From Ganoderma boninense (lineage: Eukaryota; Basidiomycota; Agaricomycetes; Polyporales; Polyporaceae), in NCBI GenBank assembly GCA_002900995.3, contig CM035305.1, forward strand, positions 620,001-684,000: DNA of 64,000 nt. The letters run 5' to 3'. Both the position numbers and the translations under genes were made by a program. Positions 1 through 10,745 of the stretch are shown here, piece by piece. A model generated the notes under the pieces. It was given only the letters and a program-made list of their open reading frames with translations, had not been told where the DNA came from and did not search any database. Each line of letters starts with the position of its first letter. Position 1 is the stretch's first letter.

Positions 1-860
1 ACCGGCTCGCGCGCCAGCCGGCAGAGCGATGGGGGTGCTTGCGGCTCGCGGGCGCCCAGCTCCTCGCGGAGCGTGGCAGACCACGGCTCGAGGAGCTCGC
101 GAGGAGCCTCGTGCAGCTGGCCCCGCTCTGGGTCGGTGGACGCGCAGCCCCACTCTGTGTAGAGCGAGCACTCGTCCATCTTCTTCAGGCAGTATTCTGA
201 GACCTTCGCGTCGGAGCAGCGCTCAAACGCACAGGCGTACGCGAGCATGGCGAGCTTGTACTGCCCCTCCTTCAGGGCTGCGTCACCCAACCGCAGGAAA
301 CCGCGTTCCAGCGTTGGCGCGATCTTGCAGAGATCCGTGGCAGTAGCCCTCGCGCGGTCATACTTCCCCTCGAGATGGAACGTGAAGGCGAGATGGTCGA
401 GGATATCCGGGTTGTTCCTATGGATAGGGAGGTCTGTGGAGGAACATTGGTTGAGCAGTGAGTCTGGGCCTTTGTCGATACTGTGGTCGTCGTGCTGCGA
501 GAGTGTGATATGGAACTGTTTAGGCTTTAAGCCGACCCGTTTGCGCAGAGTTTGCCCGGCAGCCCAGATCACCACCACGAAGAAGACACCGAGTTGTGGA
601 TTGCCGCCAACGCCGAGAACATGCAGATGACGAGTGTCGACAGAGTTGAGGGGAGGAAAGCTACCTTTCACCGCATTGTTGCGAGATTCTTCCTCTTCCT
701 TGGTGCAGAGGGTAATATGAAAGGAGGACGAAGGGTCGAGAATGTGGGGCATGTACTGCGCTTGAACGGAGTTCTTCATGTCCGAAATCTGGTTCCTAGC
801 GATCTCATCTACTTCAGGCCCGACGAGGGCGAGGTATCTGCGACGCCATTCGAGAGTCAT
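1..860 (-). CDS. 2H-phosphoesterase-like protein with TPR-like C-terminal region (partial, runs off left edge)
   Basis: The reading frame is open on the minus strand from the ATG at 860 to the window edge (286 codons, no stop), so the 3' part of the gene is missing. Two His-x-Thr motifs are visible: FHITL near residue 55 and QFHITL near residue 125, the second followed by SQHDDHSIDKG. Paired HxT motifs mark the 2H phosphoesterase superfamily, which acts on cyclic phosphodiesters or RNA ends. After about residue 150 the protein looks helical and TPR-like (HLAFTFHLEGKYDRARATA, then GDAALKEGQYKLAMLAYACAF). The start at 860 is chosen because joining an upstream ATG (995) through the GTAAGT intron would run into a TGA just before this ATG. 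I recall related fungal proteins carrying a C-terminal dual-specificity phosphatase domain, but that part would lie outside the window and is inference. Substrate unknown. Confidence 0.7.
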   Translation of the reverse strand, partial: MTLEWRRRYLALVGPEVDEIARNQISDMKNSVQAQYMPHILDPSSSFHITLCTKEEEESRNNAVKGSFPPLNSVDTRHLHVLGVGGNPQLGVFFVVVIWAAGQTLRKRVGLKPKQFHITLSQHDDHSIDKGPDSLLNQCSSTDLPIHRNNPDILDHLAFTFHLEGKYDRARATATDLCKIAPTLERGFLRLGDAALKEGQYKLAMLAYACAFERCSDAKVSEYCLKKMDECSLYTEWGCASTDPERGQLHEAPRELLEPWSATLREELGAREPQAPPSLCRLAREP

Positions 861-1539
861 AGTGTCTAAGGGAGCAGGGTAGGGGGATGGGGGGCGGAGC
901 TTGGGGTTAGAGGAGGATCCTCTGTAGTGACTTTTTGTACTTACATTAAGATGCCCCTTGCCAGGCTGTGCCGTCAACCGAACGTCACCGGTCATTGTGA
1001 GTCGTCCTCCGCAATGCTGTTCGACGCTATGCAAGCGGAACCCACGTGATACGGTACCGTTTCTGATCTTGACTCTTGAGATAGATTTCTGAGGAAATAG
1101 AGAACCACAGGCGGAACATGACTTCAAGGATGAATGCGTCAGGTTTGTCGTCTTCAAATTCCCCTCCCTGCTATGCCGCATTGTGATAGACTGTAGACAG
1201 AACGCCAAAGGGGCGACGAATGCCATCCTCTGGTGGCTCAACGAGTCATTTACCTTTCAGCAACCGTTGACTGAGCATGAAACTGTCCCGGAAGCGTTCT
1301 ATAGATACAAAAGTTAATGGGGTGAGACCAACCCTAGTGGAAATAAGCTCACCTGGAAGTCATCGCAGACTCCTGCTCTAGCCTGACAGCATCGCAAGGC
1401 ATCATCAGGAATCAGTAACGGTCAGGGATAATAATGCAGAGCCAGAGCTCGATAGATGGATAGACGCATTATACACGAACACATGCAATACTATACAATG
1501 AGATAAGGAGAGGAGACGGACTAGTCAAGAATCCAGATG
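861..1539. other. Intergenic region between 2H-phosphoesterase and LysM genes
   Basis: It holds the presumptive promoter and 5' leader of the left-edge gene, including a probable leader intron between about 944 and 865 with a GTAAGT donor, and the 3' flank of the LysM gene. I see no further coding region, repeat or RNA gene. Confidence 0.5.
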
Positions 1540-2323
1540 TCATGCCTTCACTGGCAAGCAGATGGGTTGGCCAGGAACGAGTTTCTCACACTTGAGATCA
1601 CTGTTTATGTTGAGGATGTCATCCACGGAACATCCACGAGCCTGAGAGAGGTCCCAGCAAGTATCGCCACGGGATATGTGGTATACTTCACTCGTGCCGG
1701 GACAGTGAAAGGTGTCGTGCGGTTCGGAAGTGGAAGAATGAGCCAGCCGAATGACGAGGAGCAGGATGACAGCGACAATGAGGAAGAAGGGGAGGATAAC
1801 ACGATATGCGCTATTACTGCGTCCCGTGTGACCAGAATGGGTGGAGCCATTCTGAACAGGGGGGAGTCCTGCGTGAGTATGGCGATGGAGCACACCCAGC
1901 AGCACCGGGACGCACCGAGTCCACAGCCAAGGGACGATATCCGTCGGGACGGAGGTGAACGCCAATCTCGGCCTCCTCATCGTCAACGTCGTCCGCAGAG
2001 CGATCGCCGGTAGAAATCGGAGCAGCCGAAACTACGAGACAACGCAGCTTGAGCGGTGTTCCGACGCTGGAGCAGCGTGGATGGAGATCACGGCAGACAC
2101 ACCTCGTTTCATCTCGCCGTATTCAGCACCTTCCGGACCCTCCCAGAGCGAACCATCTTGGTCGCGAAAGTAATACTTGCCGGTGTCCGAATCGTACCCC
2201 ACCCGTTTCATGCCCTCTGGGAGGCGAGACGAGTCCTGTCGAGAGGATGATTGGTTGGAGACTGCGCATATAGCCACTCTAATGAACGAAACTCACTTCG
2301 TCATACTGTGTCCAGCGGCCCAT
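1540..2323 (-). CDS. LysM-domain single-pass membrane protein
   Basis: Three or four exons. Exon 1 (2323-2297) encodes MGRWTQYDE and ends at a GTGAGT donor; exon 2 starts at 2235 with DSSRLPEGMKRVGYDSDTG, a conserved N-terminal motif of this fungal family as I remember it. The C-terminal exon encodes a hydrophobic segment (RVILPFFLIVAVILLLVIRL) followed by a LysM domain (YHISRGDTCWDLSQARGC to KLVPGQPICLPV) and a stop at 1540. The LysM therefore follows the membrane span, which implies a type II topology with the chitin/peptidoglycan-binding module outside the cell or in the lumen. The exon join between about 2110 and 1870 is uncertain because the N- and C-terminal parts are in different frames; at least one intron lies there. 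It is head-to-head with the malic enzyme gene, 269 bp apart. Confidence 0.75.
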
Positions 2324-2520
2324 GGCGAGCTGGTGGTGGTCGTGAGGGAAGAGAGAGATGGCGAGGCACAGTCGGCGGGCGTCACTTCGTTCGCTGCGCC
2401 ATCTGCACAATAGGGTGGTCGAGGTCGAACGGCAAGTCTGGCGCCGTCCCACGCTTTGCGTCCCTTTGCGTCATACCTTCTTGAACTCATGGCCGGCAGC
2501 ACTGGACGCCGCCAACTCTG

Positions 2521-2530
2521 CTATATATAT
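2521..2530 (+). promoter_or_regulatory. TATA box of the malic enzyme gene
   Basis: CTATATATAT lies 63-72 nt upstream of the malic enzyme ATG at 2593, a usual distance for a fungal TATA element, inside the 269-bp divergent promoter shared with the LysM gene. Confidence 0.55.
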
Positions 2531-2592
2531 GCGTCCGTATCCCCTCGCTTCGAAGCCAAGAACCCCCAAGTCTGTCTTCTACTATCTCGACG

Positions 2593-5208
2593 ATGGCCAC
2601 GGCAACGAACAGAGTCATCCGAGTCGCCTTGCGCGGCGACAGCATCCTTACCCACCCTCGCTTCAACAAGGGCACTGGCTTCACGTCCTCCGAGCGTAGG
2701 GCTTTCGGTCTCGCTGGACGACTTCCCTACCGCATCAACTCCCTTGAGGAGCAATGCCAGCGAGCTTACGACCAACTGTGCGTCCGCCAACAGCCGATCC
2801 GCAAGAACACCTTCCTGCAAAGCGTGAAGGATCAGAACTGGGTCCTGTACTATGCGTTGCTCAGTCGACACTTGAAGGAGCTTATCCCCATCATCTATAC
2901 ACCCACTCAGGTGAGTCCTCTGGACATGAACGTAGCATATATGCGCTTTTCTGACTGCCTGGTATAGGGCGATGCCATAGCGAACTACTCCCACCTCTTC
3001 CGCCGGAGCGAGGGCCTTTATCTCACTTTTGCCGACCAGGATACCATGGAAGAGGATTTCCTTGAACAGACGAAGGGCCGCGATATCCAGCTGTTCGTCG
3101 TGTCGGACTCAGAAGCGATCCTTGGCATCGGAGACCAGGGTGTTGGCGTACGCACCTCGTAATTTACGCCCATTCCTCTACCGCATACGACCTCACGGTG
3201 TGTACAGGGCATTGGTATCGCGACTGCGAAGTCGGCCATCTACACGTAAGTGAACTTCGACCAGCTTAAGACCGCGCTGACGTCGTGCTCTAGACTCCTG
3301 GGAGGCATCGATCCATCCAAGTCGATGAGCGTGGTCCTTGATGTCGGCACGGACAACGACGGTTTACTCAATGATGAACTCTACGTTGTGCGTCTCATTC
3401 ATCTCCGATCCTTATTCTCCCTGTCGCTCAAGCCTGGGTCTAGGGATGGGGTAACCGCAGAATAAGAGGCAAAGCCTACGACAGATTCGTCGACAAGTGA
3501 GTCCATCATACCTTCTTCCCTTGCTCTTGAAATCATTTATTTCATATCGCGCCCCCGTCCCTTTCATCTCCCTTGCATTTGAAGGGGGCGGGGACGCGTT
3601 CATCGATGTTAAGTGACCCTTGTCTCGAGGGCTGGGGAGCCAACTCGGGCTGAGCTCCATAACTGCGTCGATTTTGTCCCTTCCCCTTCGTGTGAGATGT
3701 CTACGAGCGAGTTTGACTCCTACGAGCACCAGCCGGCGCATCACTTGCTCGGAGGACGTGAGAGTGCGCATATAGCTCAGCGATATGAGTATGAGTATGC
3801 CCCCCGTGGATCTCCATTGGGTTCTGGATGCTTCGAAATCCTCTGCGAGCCAGTGCCTATCACGGACGTAACACGCATTGCAACCGTGGGCGGAGACGGG
3901 CGGAACTCATGTTCCCATTTTCCACCAGACTCATCATCGTGCTCTCCTTTTCGTTCTGGGTTGCGTTTTGCAAATGAAATTTCATTAACGTCGTCTCCTT
4001 CACAGGTTTGTCCAGCTCGTGCGGAAATACCACCCTCACAGCCTTTTGCACTTCGAGGACTTCGGCGTGAACAACGCCCAGCGGCTGCTGGACATATACC
4101 GGGACAAGCATACCGTGTTCAACGATGACGTGTAAGCTATATCCTTCTGCTTTGTTGCTCCTTTTAACTCGTGTGCGCACACCACAGGCAGGGCACCGGT
4201 GCGGTGACCCTCGCCGCACTCATGAGCGCAGTCGGCGTCACGAAGAGCAAGCTCTCCGAACAGCGCATCGTCGTCTACGGCGCTGGCACTGCAGGCCTCG
4301 GGATCACCAAGCAGCTACGGGACGGCATGGGCACCATCGACTCCCTCTCCACCGAGGAGGCTAACAAGCGCTTCTACCTCATGGACCGCTACGGGCTCAT
4401 CAAGGAGTCGCTCGGGCCCGCCAAGATCCGCCCGGTGCTGCGCGAGTTCGTGCGCCCGGACGCAGAGTGGGCGGACGTGCCGACGAATGCGGAGGGCGAG
4501 GTCGGGCTGCTCGAGGTCGTGCGCAAGGTGCGGCCGACGGTGCTCATCGGGTGCTCGACGCACGCGGGCGCGTTCACGGAGGAGGTCATCAAGGAGATGG
4601 CGAAGGGCACGGAGCGGCCGATCATCTTCCCGCTGTCGAACCCGACGCGGCTCGTCGAGGTCACGCCGGAGCAGGCGAACGCGTGGACGAACGGGAAGGC
4701 GCTGATGGCGACGGGCAGCCCGTTCGCGCCGTGCAAGATGCCGAACGGGAAGCTGTACGAGATCGCGGAGTGTAATAGTACGTCTGCCCTCCATTTCTCT
4801 TGTGTGATGCGCCTCCACCCGTGCGCATTGCGCTCGGGTTCTTGCTGGGCCGAACTCAATTCTGACCCCCTCTCTTGCTCCGTAGATGCCCTCATCTACC
4901 CTGGTCTCGGCTTCGGCGCCATGATCACGCAGGCCCGCAAGCTCTCGGACACCATGATCATCGCCGGCGCGCAGAAGCTGGCCTCGCTCTCGCCTGCCCT
5001 CCACGACCCCGACAGCGCGCTTCTGCCGGACTTCGCCCATGCGCGCGAGGTGAACACGGAGGTGGCTGTTGCCGTCGCCGAGCAGGCTATCGAGGAGGGC
5101 GAAGCAGACGTCGACTGGGACAAGGAGGAGGTGAGGGACCGGATTGCAGAACGTCAGTGGATCGCGGAATACCCCGACTATGTTTTCGACCCTAGAGGTG
5201 AACATTAG
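2593..5208 (+). CDS. Malic enzyme (malate oxidative decarboxylase), complete
   Basis: Converts malate to pyruvate and CO2 with NAD(P)+ reduction. Eight exons: 2593-2910, 2968-3147, 3208-3245, 3294-3387, 3444-3496, 4006-4131, 4188-4777 and 4886-5208, giving 573 residues, the usual length for the family. Visible signatures: IYTPTQ with the catalytic tyrosine (about residue 104), [28 protein letters not shown], the metal-binding HFEDF and FNDDVQGTGAVT stretch, the Rossmann glycine motif VVYGAGTAGLG, IGCSTHAGAF, FPLSNPT and [13 protein letters not shown]. All introns are GT-AG; intron 5 (3497-4005, 509 nt) is unusually long. No clear mitochondrial presequence is seen (it starts MATATNRVIRVALRGDSIL, which is basic and could be weakly targeting), so compartment and NAD/NADP preference are undecided. 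A diverged paralogue lies at the other end of the window on the opposite strand. Confidence 0.95.
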
Positions 5209-6095
5209 ACCTAGAACGGCTCATGTCCTGCCCGTAGAACTAGACTCGACATGGATACCATAGACTATAATATATTGGTGTTGTGGTCTTTACCCTACGC
5301 ATCCTGTGACACCTAGCGAGACGTCGGCGTACAAGCTTGATGGGGAGAGAAGAGAATGAAGATATGGCCGCTGTCGAGTTCGTATGGCACGTCGCTTTTC
5401 TAAGGAAGTGATATCGCCGCTGGGAACATTGTCGCACAGGTCGTTGAACGCTGCATCAAGCTCCTTGCCGTGCCGTCGTCCTTACAGGGCCCTGCTAATC
5501 AACAGCAATTTTGTTCAGGAACTGACCCCCAAATATGGGCACGGTGAGCTCCACCAGGCGTTGGCTGCATCTCCTCCAATGCTTACACTCTTGCATCACT
5601 CTGGCGTGGCACGGCTCTGAGACGTATAACGAGCACATCTTCATCACTTCCAGGGCGTATTTGCTGCATGTCTTGGTACCCGGTAGAGCGCCTATGGACC
5701 TCGAAGTGCGAAGATTACTGAGCCACGTTGGGACCAGCCAGCTATCGTTTTGCAAGACGCGGTGTAACTGCGAAGTGCTTAATCTATGATGCTTGGGCGA
5801 AGGTACACGCGCGTAGTCATCGCGCCTTCAAGTTCGTATGTGATTCCGCTAGAGAACGCAGTGTAATGTGTTATACGCACTGTGGATGATGGCCCTTGAG
5901 CCGGCATCACTGGGCGTGCACATGGAGGTATCCAACTTGACGCAAATCCGACATGTAATGCTGAGGGGAATTCTAAGCATCGCGGATTATGAGGATTAGC
6001 ACATGAAGTACAATACACTGCCGGAACAGAAGGGTCAGCGGTGAATCCGACGGAATGGAATGCAAACACGTACGGGATGCATGACGTGCTTCCTA
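5209..6095. other. Intergenic region between malic enzyme and uL23m (convergent genes)
   Basis: These 887 bp separate two convergent genes and should hold both 3' ends. Short open frames on either strand lack recognisable domains. I see nothing else. Confidence 0.5.
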
Positions 6096-7019
6096 TCAAG
6101 CCTCTGCCACCTCCTTCTCGCGGTCTTCCCGGATGCGAGCCTTGACGTCCGCAACAGCTTGGTTCCTCTCCGCCCGACGCTCAGCAATGAGGCGAAGAAT
6201 GTTGCCCCTCGAAGCCGTGGTCCCCGTCCGCCACTTCCACCCCTTCCCGTCCGACCCCTTCGTGTGCCGCAGGAAATACGCCTGCATGTCGCGCTCCCGC
6301 CTCCCGACGAGCAGCCTCTCCTGCAAGAACTGGCGGCGCTCCGCGCGCTCCTCCGCGCCCATGTCCTCCTCCGCAAGCGGGTAGTAGAACGGCTCGACGA
6401 GGCCGACGACGGCGCGCTTGTACGTGCGGTCCGCGACGGGCTCGAGCGCGCGGCCGCCGGAGCGCGCCCTGCGGAGGGGCGACACGTAGTTGTCCGTGCG
6501 GATGTACGTCGTCTGCACGCCGTAGACGGCGAGGAGGTACGCGCGGACGTCCGTCTTCGTCACCGACGGCGGCACGCGGAACGTCGCCTCGTACGGGTTG
6601 TACGGCTGCCCCGCCGGCGTGTGGTTCCGCACGAGCTTGAAGATGATGTTCGGGAGGAAGATCTTCTGGCCCACGACCTCCGCCTCGCCCTGCCCGCCCT
6701 CTGCCGTCACCGGCGTGCGCACACCGCGCAGTCTGCTCCGCCTTGCATCCAGCCGGTCCAGCCACTCCGCCTCCGTGAGATTTGAGCCGTCGTTCTGCAG
6801 GAGCTCGCCCTTGGCCAGTGCTCGCTGGTACCGCGCAAATTCGGTGGGGGTGAGGCCTTCGGGGGTTGCGTCGGACTGGAGGGGTGACACATCGAGGCCC
6901 TTTTTGGCGCGGCGGATGCGGACTGCCCGCGGCGTGGAGGCTGTCCGCGCAACCGCCGCTGCGTCGGGGATTGTCGCGTAGAGACGACGAAGAGTAGGCA
7001 ACATGGAGAGTGTTGGCAA
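6096..7019 (-). CDS. Mitochondrial large ribosomal subunit protein uL23m
   Basis: A single uninterrupted 307-residue frame. The core GQKIFLPNIIFKLVRNHTP, followed by GQPYNPYEATFRVPPSVTKTD and AVYGVQTTYIRTDNY, is the L23 fold of the mitochondrial large subunit (yeast MRP20/human MRPL23 family), which binds 23S-type rRNA near the exit tunnel. The N-terminus (MPTLSMLPTLRRLYATIPDAAAVARTAS) is basic and hydroxylated, as expected of a mitochondrial presequence; the second ATG at 7004 is an equally good start. Charged N- and C-terminal extensions beyond the L23 core are normal for fungal mitoribosomal proteins. The lack of introns is unusual beside its neighbours. Confidence 0.9.
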   Translation of the reverse strand: MPTLSMLPTLRRLYATIPDAAAVARTASTPRAVRIRRAKKGLDVSPLQSDATPEGLTPTEFARYQRALAKGELLQNDGSNLTEAEWLDRLDARRSRLRGVRTPVTAEGGQGEAEVVGQKIFLPNIIFKLVRNHTPAGQPYNPYEATFRVPPSVTKTDVRAYLLAVYGVQTTYIRTDNYVSPLRRARSGGRALEPVADRTYKRAVVGLVEPFYYPLAEEDMGAEERAERRQFLQERLLVGRRERDMQAYFLRHTKGSDGKGWKWRTGTTASRGNILRLIAERRAERNQAVADVKARIREDREKEVAEA

Positions 7020-7535
7020 TGAGCAGTTGCCGTCCAGCGAGAAGGTGCTGGAGGGTATTTGAAACGGAGACTAAACTGTTGTACGTCTTTCATTTCCTAG
7101 ATTTGGATCTCCGAAAGTCCCAAGGTTCAATTTCCATCTAATGTGTCAAAGCGCCGCCGTAACGCACATTTTGCTGCTGGTTCTGTTGGGAGGCGGAAGC
7201 ACGACGTACGAACTGTACTCCTCACAGCACAGGCCAGAAGCTATAACAGTGGCGGACAGAGACCATGGCATGATGAAAAATTATCCCTCGCCTTTGAGCG
7301 AATTGCCAAGCGTCGGGCGAGGGCGACAGGCCTTTTGACCCTCAGCACGAAGACCCGCACCAAGGGGGAATACTGAGACACGCTCAGTGGCAGCAGCTCC
7401 CCGAAGCCATCAGGCCTGATGGCATGTATAATACACTGCGCATATGCGCCAGAATACAGCGATGGTACGGTAAGGAAACAAGGTCTACCATTTGTGTGAC
7501 GGCCGACGAACAGTCGCAGCTCACTTGCGGAATCA
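7020..7535. other. Intergenic region upstream of uL23m
   Basis: 516 bp between the uL23m start and the U1A/U2B'' stop, both on the minus strand. It should contain the uL23m promoter and the snRNP 3' end. No further gene or repeat recognised. Confidence 0.45.
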
Positions 7536-8676
7536 CTACTTCCTTGCGAAGGTAATCTGCCGTGCAGATCGTTAGTGGCAAGTACTTTGGAACGATGATT
7601 GAAGAAACATGCCTTGATTTTGTTCTCCCCGTCCAGCTTGTAGTTGTGAAGAGCATCCTTCGCCACCGTCGCACTTTGCTCGTCCAGAAACTCCACGAAG
7701 GCGATATCTTTCTTTGTTGGGATGAGACGAACCTCGTACAGGTTCGGATATCTGGGATGAGAGAAATTAGCGCATATAACCGGTTCCAACGACGACGGTT
7801 CATACTGAGAGAACAGCGCCATGAGTTGGTCCTTGGTGACTGTTTCTGGGAGGTTCTGCAAGAACAGAATTTTGTTGGGGGGTAGGTATTCGTCCGGCAT
7901 CTGGACGTTTGGACGTTTTGCTGCAGGGACTGCCCCCGCACCATCGACTGGAAAGCATCTCAGACGTGCGTCCTCGATTGGTCAAGAGCGAGCGAGCACG
8001 TACCATCTGCAGCCAGCCGCTTCTGGCGATATTTCCGCTTGATAGGGTTAGTGTAACGGGTCGCCTCTGCGCGCAACAGGTGTGCAAAGTGAGAACGTGC
8101 ACACCGTAAGGGAATGGTGTAAAACATACTCTTGTGATCCAATCTCTGCTGCTTGTGCGCATCGAAACTCCCCTCATCCAGCTTCTTCACCACCGCATCT
8201 GATCGCGTCTTCGCGAACGATATTTGCTAGCACGGGCCGTACGTTAGCACCCTTGCAAGCCGGCTACCAGCCCCTTCCCGCTCCCGACGCAGACGATAGG
8301 GATGTGCACGCACCATGGGCTTCGAGTATAATGGGAACCCGCGGACCTCCTTCAACGCCTTCTTCGCCATCTCCGGCGACTCGAACGACACGAACGCCTG
8401 CCCCCGCATGCGCAAGTTGCTGTGCGCGACGACGTCGAGCACCTCGCCGTACGACTTGAACAGCCCGCGCAGCGACGACTTCAGCACGGGGATCTTAATC
8501 TTCTCGTTGAGATTTTGGATGTACAGCGTCTCCGAAGCGATCTCCTCTGGCGCGGGTGCCGCGTCAGCGGGGACAGCGGCTGGGGCTTGTCCTGGGATCG
8601 GGGCGGGGGCGACGATGTTGGTCTGGACGCCTTGCATGGCGTCCATGGCCATCGGAGGAGCAGATAGTTCAGCCAT
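7536..8676 (-). CDS. U1A/U2B''-type small nuclear ribonucleoprotein (two RRMs)
   Basis: Spliceosomal snRNP protein that binds U1 or U2 snRNA stem-loops. RRM1 begins after a proline/alanine-rich N-terminus: ETLYIQNLNEKIKIPVLK (RNP2), then MRGQAFVSFE (RNP1), and continues in the next exon with QISFAKTRSDAV. A basic linker (NPIKRKYRQKR) leads to RRM2: KILFLQNLPETVT, YPNLYEVRLIPTKKDIAFVEF, and the family's typical end ITFARK-stop. Exons run 8676 to about 8310, about 8229-8130, about 8068-7998, about 7943-7797, about 7745-7613 and 7556-7536. The last intron, 7612-7557 (56 nt), begins with GC (AAG|GCATGT) and ends with GCAG; this junction restores the conserved C-terminus. Fungi usually have one U1A/U2B''-like gene of this form, so U1 versus U2 specificity cannot be read here. 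Confidence 0.92.
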
Positions 8677-9026
8677 AGTGAGAATGGGGAGCTTCAGCAG
8701 GCGAGCGGAGGGTGATAAAGGGTAAGATAACTTGAAGCTGGAGAGCAAGCCGTCAGCGCTGTCGAATGCGCTGAGCAAGGTGTGCATTCGGCTGTTGCCG
8801 AAATACTGCATATGGTAATACACGCATTCCAAGTAACCCTCGCCCGTGCAGTTCCGTTAGAGAGAGCGGATAGATATTAGAGTAGTGTACAAAAGTAAAG
8901 AAGCCAGGTACGTTTTTAAGGAGTTAGTAACAGTGGTCCATTTCAGTGTACTACAGTTGCGTATGAGTAGTCAGTCATGGCAAAGTTATGGCTTTACTTA
9001 TACATCAGTAGCCCAACGTACGGCCC
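8677..9026. other. Intergenic region upstream of U1A/U2B''
   Basis: 350 bp, AT-richer than the flanking exons, holding the promoter of the snRNP gene and the 3' flank of the DUF6533 gene. Nothing else seen. Confidence 0.4.
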
Positions 9027-10745
9027 TCAAATGGGCACGGGTTTCTTCCTCTTCTCGCGCGGCGGCGACTTGTAGTCTCTCGTCCCAGGGTACACGGGAT
9101 GGTTCGGCACACCCACACGCGAGACGTGTACGGAGGACGACTGTGCCCGGTTGCTCGTCGACGACTCGGAGTGCATTTCGTCCATCTCCAGCTCCTCGAA
9201 GGTGTCCACCTCGACGATGAGCTCGCCGTTGTGAGGCCCGTGCTTCCAGTTGACGCGGCTCAGCTCGGTGTTGTTCAGGAGCCAGTCGGGATGCAGCGAG
9301 AGGCTCGCGGCGAGAGAGCGGATGCTGAGCATCAGCCGGGAGACCGCGACCGAGGATACGCCGAGCAGGATGCTGGGGGGAGAGGGAGGACGGGTGTGGT
9401 TTAGTACGGGTCAGAGGAGGTGTGAGGTTGATGTTTTTCTCACTTGGAGTTTATCGCGGGGATGGTGACCTGCGTCATCGTCTCAGAGCCGGCCATGCAA
9501 GAAGACTGCGCGACATACCAGCGGGGTTCCTGATAGCGCACCGAGGGCGGAAAACATCCCAACGACTGTGGGAGGGGATTATTGCTGAGCAGAGGAGGAG
9601 CTTGGATGCATGACCTACCAAAGACCACAAAGTAGAATATACCGCCGCTGTGTCGCATCCTGGAGTCAGAGACGCACGATGCACTCATGCCAGCCGGAAA
9701 CCACGTACTCCATGACCAAGCGATCCATGACCATCGACGTCCTCCCCAGGCTCCGCATCCTCAGAGCCGGGATTGTCGTCGCCAGGTACAGGACAGTATG
9801 CAGGATGATGTTGGGGACGAAGAGCTTCCACACCGCCTTGGACGGCGGCGCAGTGCAGCCGATGACCTTGAGCCCCGGTACAGTTATCGGCACAGCCTCG
9901 AGGTCGTGCCAGAGCACCCCGAGGAGAACGAAGGTTGAAGCTGCGCACGCAATAAACGTTCCGACGACGAACGCGCGCGCGATCAGATTCCTGGAGTAGA
10001 CGTAGCATATCCGTAGCACGATGATCGCTGTGGAATATTAGCGGGTTAGATGGCGCACAGTGGCGGGTGGCAAATCGAGACACGACTCACCTTGGACGAC
10101 TGAGACCCCGGCTAAGGACATGGAAAACCCCACGTGAATCAAGAGAGTGCACCTACACCGATGTCAGGGCGTATATCTGCGGGGTACGCTCCGCACATAC
10201 TCCTGCAGGATCGTCAGGGAATAGCAGACTCGTATGACAAAAGATAGCTCACGTGAGCAGACATATCGACCATGAAACCTGCAAGCTCATGGGTTGGTGA
10301 TTGATTGTAAGATGCACTTCGAGGTGACAACGCACGGACTAAAGTACTTCTGCAAAATCATGTTAGCCGTGCAGTATGGACGTCTCCGACTGGGAAAGAC
10401 TTGCATTAAGACACACACTGGAAAGTAACGATTCTGAGAGGAGATAGCGTCAGCTGGTTCTTCCAATCCGCTCCACAGACGCTCACGATGAAGAACAGAA
10501 CCCTCGAAAGCGTCCAGCGACCCGTCCAGAAGAACTTTATCTGCATGCATCATTAGTCCCGGAATGCTCTTCGCGGAGGAACACGATGGGACGCGCACCT
10601 CTTCGTCCAACGTCAAGAAGTAGTCGTACACCACACAGCACAGCGTTGCGGTCGCAAGATACCGTGTTCTCTGGAGTCCGTCCAAGGTCAGAGACACCGC
10701 GTCCAGCTCGTCTTGGACGTCCCGAGGAAATGGCGGAGAAGGCAT
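9027..10745 (-). CDS. DUF6533 multi-pass membrane protein
   Basis: The N-terminal exon (ATG at 10745) encodes RTRYLATATLCCVVYDYFLT followed by LDEE, and the next exon (after a GTGCGC...GCAG intron) IKFFWTGRWTLSRVLFFI, then NRYFP: this series is the DUF6533 signature of a basidiomycete-expanded family of seven-helix-like membrane proteins of unknown function. Further hydrophobic segments follow (LIARAFVVGTFIACAAS; WKLFVPNIILHTVLYLATTI) and a cytoplasmic tail rich in charged residues ending REKRKKPVPI at 9027. At least eight short exons are needed; exact boundaries between about 10440 and 10080 are not certain. Function, ligand and location (probably plasma membrane) are unknown. Confidence 0.8.

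Noticed and set aside
4315..5205. Long antisense frame opposite the malic enzyme
   Set aside because: Arg/His/Leu-rich shadow of GC-biased codons on the other strand; same explanation for 6060-6785, 15657-16361 and 17572-18063.
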